From UBA5072 sp041737175 (GTDB lineage Bacteria > Bacteroidota > Bacteroidia > Bacteroidales > UBA10428): 64,000 bases of DNA. The stretch is taken from contig JBGSSF010000031.1 of the NCBI GenBank assembly GCA_041737175.1, forward strand, positions 56,474 to 120,473, given 5' to 3'. Under the pieces are notes generated by a model, which saw only the letters and a list, made by a program, of their open reading frames with translations, made no database searches and was not told the DNA's origin. Positions 61,652 through 64,000 of this stretch are shown here, piece after piece. Each line of letters opens with the position of its first letter. Position 1 is the stretch's first letter. The position numbers and the translations under genes were made by a program.

Positions 61652-63298
61652 TTATTTTACAATAATTTTGCCGGTATAGATCTTTCCGCTGTTACAAATC
61701 CTGTATAAATACAATCCCCTGGCCAGACCGCTTGTTGATATTTGCCCGGTTTCTGATAATTTCTGCACCAAAACCCTTTTGCCATCATTATTAAATAGCT
61801 CAATTGTTGCATCTTGTGAGTTATCGGTTATATCAAATACAATATATTCCGATGCTGGATTTGGATAAACACGAATAGGCTTTACTGGAATTTCAGGGAT
61901 CACTGTGAATTGCTTTTCGGAATAATAATTGGAAGTTTTTATCTCCCCAATCCACTCCCCGGAAATCAAATCCCAATGAGAACGAACCTGTAAAGTCAAA
62001 TTACTTTTCACATCATAGGTTTGTTCAATTTTGCCGCTAAATACCCACTTCTTAGCTACTGGATCCCAGTTATAGGCAGTAGATGAAGTATTGTTTCCGT
62101 TGCCATCATAAGTATATTCTTCTTTATAATATTTTATCCACCGGCTGGTAGTCATGTCCCATTCATAATATTCGAAAAAGATTTCCTTTCCGCTGGCATC
62201 GTATGCATAATCTCTTTTCGATATTCCAATCCACTTCTGGGAAGTTATATCCCATTGATAATAGTTCCGTGAAGTATTGTTCCCGTTTGTGTTATAAGAA
62301 TTCTCTACTTTATAGTACTCGACCCATTGGCTGGTGGTTATAACCCAATTATAAGATATTGACAAAGTTTCGTCACCTCGGGCATTGTATGAGTAGTTAT
62401 ATTTATAGGCACTGGATAACTGGCCCGTGATCCGGTCCCAGTCATGAATAAGAGATAAAATTTTGTTACCAAAAATATCGTATATATATTCCTCTTTGTG
62501 GTAAATAATCCACTTATTGGTATCTTCATCCCACTGATAATCAATACATATAACCAATTTCCCCTTGGAATTGTAAGTTCGTTCTTCTTTTGAATAAACA
62601 CTCCACTGGTTATTGGTAATGTCCCATTGATTTTCAATATATGAAGTCAGGTTTCCCCTGGCATCGTAGGTCATTTCTCTTTCCAAAGAATCGATCCATT
62701 GGCTGGAGGTAAAGTCCCATGCATAATCAGAAAAAAAAGTCATGTTGCCTTTGTCATCATATGCCAATCCTTTCTTCAAATCTCCAATCCACTTGCCGGC
62801 ATTTGTATCCCAGTTATACGTCGCGTACAAAGTTGTTTTTCCATTGGCATCGTAGGCCTGTTCCAGTTTATAACCCGTTGCCAGGTCGGTAGTTGTGTCC
62901 CATTCCAAATAGGTCCACAAAATATTATTGCCGTTGGCATCGTAAGCCTGTTCACCGTTTCTGACAACAACCCACTGACCGTTGGTTTCATTCCAGGATG
63001 AATGAAACCATGAAGTTACTTTTCCGTTTTCATTGTAAATGGATGTTCCCTTGGATGAACTAGTCCACCGGCTGGTAGTTTTATCCCAGTTATATCGGGT
63101 TACCACAGTCATGTTTCCGATAACATCATAAGTGTATTCATCCTTATACTGAAAAATCCACTGCCTGGTGGTGTCGTTCCAGTATTCATTAATGGTGCTG
63201 TCGAGTTTCTGTGTACCTGTTGCAGATTGAGCCCGCGTTCCATACACATTGAACAACAGGAATAATCCAATAATTGCAATTAAACTATATGTTTTCAC
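61652..63298 (-). CDS. T9SS-secreted protein with 13 tandem repeats of about 31 residues
   Basis: The 548-residue protein has a signal peptide (to about 23), then a half-repeat and 13 tandem repeats. Each runs like YDxxGNxTxxxYxWDxxTxxWIxxxKxE, e.g. AYDANGKTTLYATYNW. The WD, W and YD/G positions are nearly constant; the middle varies. The last 75 residues (VYPNPASEYIVFDI to YTGKIIVK) are a T9SS type A sorting domain, so the repeat rod should be on the cell surface. The repeats resemble YD/RHS-type strands and the open-ended, beta-rich repeats of DUF-type Bacteroidota surface proteins. Function unknown. Confidence 0.88.
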   Translation of the reverse strand: MKTYSLIAIIGLFLLFNVYGTRAQSATGTQKLDSTINEYWNDTTRQWIFQYKDEYTYDVIGNMTVVTRYNWDKTTSRWTSSSKGTSIYNENGKVTSWFHSSWNETNGQWVVVRNGEQAYDANGNNILWTYLEWDTTTDLATGYKLEQAYDANGKTTLYATYNWDTNAGKWIGDLKKGLAYDDKGNMTFFSDYAWDFTSSQWIDSLEREMTYDARGNLTSYIENQWDITNNQWSVYSKEERTYNSKGKLVICIDYQWDEDTNKWIIYHKEEYIYDIFGNKILSLIHDWDRITGQLSSAYKYNYSYNARGDETLSISYNWVITTSQWVEYYKVENSYNTNGNNTSRNYYQWDITSQKWIGISKRDYAYDASGKEIFFEYYEWDMTTSRWIKYYKEEYTYDGNGNNTSSTAYNWDPVAKKWVFSGKIEQTYDVKSNLTLQVRSHWDLISGEWIGEIKTSNYYSEKQFTVIPEIPVKPIRVYPNPASEYIVFDITDNSQDATIELFNNDGKRVLVQKLSETGQISTSGLARGLYLYRICNSGKIYTGKIIVK

Positions 63299-63319
63299 AT
63301 GGTTGGGTCTTTCTATGTT

Positions 63320-63754
63320 TCAGCTCAGAAATTCGATAAGTTGTTTCTCGAAAGTATCCATAAAATCATCTTTATTCATGCCTGCCTTAAATGTAAAGAA
63401 GGGAATATTCCTGCCATGAACCTGCCACTGAGGTGAAAATGATCCATCAACTGAGATTGGACGCAGTTTCAATTTAAGGTAGGTGTCACCGTCTAGTTTA
63501 TATTGCAGGAATATGAACCTGATTTCAGGCCAGCCGAATTCACGCATACTCTGAGAAAGTGCTTCATATACATTGGATGTAGAATGATAGGCAATAATAT
63601 CCTTTTCTTTGAGCGTTTTATTGAATACCTGGTATTCTTTGCAGTTTTCAAAATCCGTTTTTACATACTCCTCATGATGTATGATGACATTTTTTATTTC
63701 CGATTTGATATAGACCAGCAAGATGGCTTCAATGAGTTCCAGTTTAGTTTCCAT
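63320..63754 (-). CDS. Hypothetical cytoplasmic protein
   Basis: I do not recognise this 144-residue protein. It has no signal peptide and a mixed alpha/beta pattern, with charged helices at the start (ETKLELIEAILLVYIKSEI) and at the end (KDDFMDTFEKQLIEFLS), and central strands such as EIRFIFLQYKLDG and YLKLKLRPIS. The start at 63754 (METKLEL) is chosen; two residues upstream are also open. It lies 21 bp upstream of the repeat protein on the same strand. Confidence 0.5.
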   Translation of the reverse strand: METKLELIEAILLVYIKSEIKNVIIHHEEYVKTDFENCKEYQVFNKTLKEKDIIAYHSTSNVYEALSQSMREFGWPEIRFIFLQYKLDGDTYLKLKLRPISVDGSFSPQWQVHGRNIPFFTFKAGMNKDDFMDTFEKQLIEFLS

Positions 63755-63809
63755 ACACATGCCCTGTTTTTTTCTAAGATAACATTAATTTCGGATAGGA
63801 CAAAACTCT

Positions 63810-63865
63810 TTCTCCCCTTCTCCCCTTCCCCCCATCTCCCCTTCCCCCTTTCTCCCCTTCTCCCA
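63810..63865. repeat. 8-bp tandem array, seven units
   Basis: TTCTCCCC twice, then TTCCCCCC, ATCTCCCC, TTCCCCCT, TTCTCCCC and TTCTCCCA: seven 8-bp units of nearly pure pyrimidine. A hairpin cluster starts 3 bp later. No gene end is visible on either side inside the window, but the neighbouring gene may end beyond it. Confidence 0.85.
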
Positions 63866-63867
63866 CG

Positions 63868-64000
63868 TTCGGCTTAGGTTCCACCTGAGCCGGACCTATG
63901 AGGGCAGGCTGTGCCTGATATTTCAGCAAAATGATTACCTGCATCCTTATTATTCAGGCCGGAGCCTGAAGGATAGGTTCGGCTGAGGTAGAACCTCGGC
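63868..64000. mobile_element. Composite hairpin element, cut by the window end
   Basis: Four hairpins form a mirror-like order. First: GGCTTAGGT-TCC-ACCTGAGCC (63871-63891; one G-T pair, outer pairs extend it). Second: CAGGC-TGT-GCCTG (63905-63917). Third: TTCAGGC-CGGA-GCCTGAA (63953-63970). Fourth: GGCTGAGGT-AGA-ACCTCGGC (63981-64000), which runs to the window edge. The outer pair share GGCT(T/G)AGGT and ACCT(G/C)(A/G)GC, the inner pair share CAGGC/GCCTG. This is the same A-B-spacer-B'-A' plan as at 52264-52466, with different bases. Confidence 0.55.

Noticed and set aside
1..64000. rRNA, tRNA or other structured RNA genes
   Set aside because: No conserved rRNA or tRNA sequence was recognised in either direction by reading; a tRNA scan could still find one.

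Overview
The window looks like a chromosomal piece of a Bacteroidota bacterium, most likely an environmental Bacteroidales/Marinilabiliales-type organism. Evidence: two proteins with C-terminal type IX secretion (T9SS) sorting domains, DUF4251 and DUF3078 proteins, a GH97 glucosidase end, a DPSL/thioferritin close to my memory of the Bacteroides fragilis protein, the purH / mreBCD-mrdA-rodA block, few Shine-Dalgarno sites, and several matches to the Bacteroidota -7 box TAnnTTTG. I see no rRNA, tRNA, CRISPR array, prophage or transposase gene.

Layout. 1-7 kb: GH97 end, an OhrR-type regulator with a glutathione peroxidase, an orphan E2 acyltransferase domain, a stand-alone SecD P1-like protein, an MFS exporter and MutL. 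7-20 kb: DUF4251 protein, sugar/H+ symporter, NikR, a nucleotidyltransferase with an orphan HAMP-GAF sensor, C-S lyase, RsmA-MgtE, DUF3078 protein, MscL, two small Cys-rich proteins, SSB and a HIT protein. 19-29 kb: YidD, QueD, a KefB/RosB-like antiporter and MobA; then an operon of sulfide:quinone oxidoreductase, two small proteins and a Dps-like thioferritin; then hpt-adk-obgE-PAP2 opposite purE. 29-46 kb: an outer-membrane protein, CotH, gpsA-pgi, AcpH, the rod-shape/elongasome operon, purH, an ABC permease, DPP-IV and dienelactone hydrolase. 46-52 kb: a sulfatase-maturase-type radical SAM enzyme, an SPFH protein with its GntR repressor and a palindromic operator, and envelope proteins.

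52.6-61.5 kb is the most notable system: one co-directional operon with a Tat-type ferredoxin subunit, a 10-helix NrfD-like quinol module, a membrane-anchored monohaem cytochrome c, a small DoxX-like protein, SCO, an A2-type (YSHPxVY) caa3 oxidase in the order I-III-IV-II, and haem O synthase. It resembles alternative complex III plus its oxidase, stripped of the pentahaem ActA and the molybdopterin-like half of ActB. Two expected cluster cysteines of the ferredoxin are replaced. The window ends with a T9SS-secreted protein of 13 tandem repeats of about 31 residues.

The non-coding DNA is also structured. Six arrays of 7- or 8-bp tandem units lie in gaps; five of them abut or overlap a stop codon, and three are followed by a perfect palindrome or a hairpin cluster. 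Two composite elements (52264-52466 and 63868 to the window end) are built as mirror-image groups of short hairpins, and two loci carry the same GAGACGC-type palindrome.

All functional calls rest on reading motifs and family resemblance; no database search was possible.
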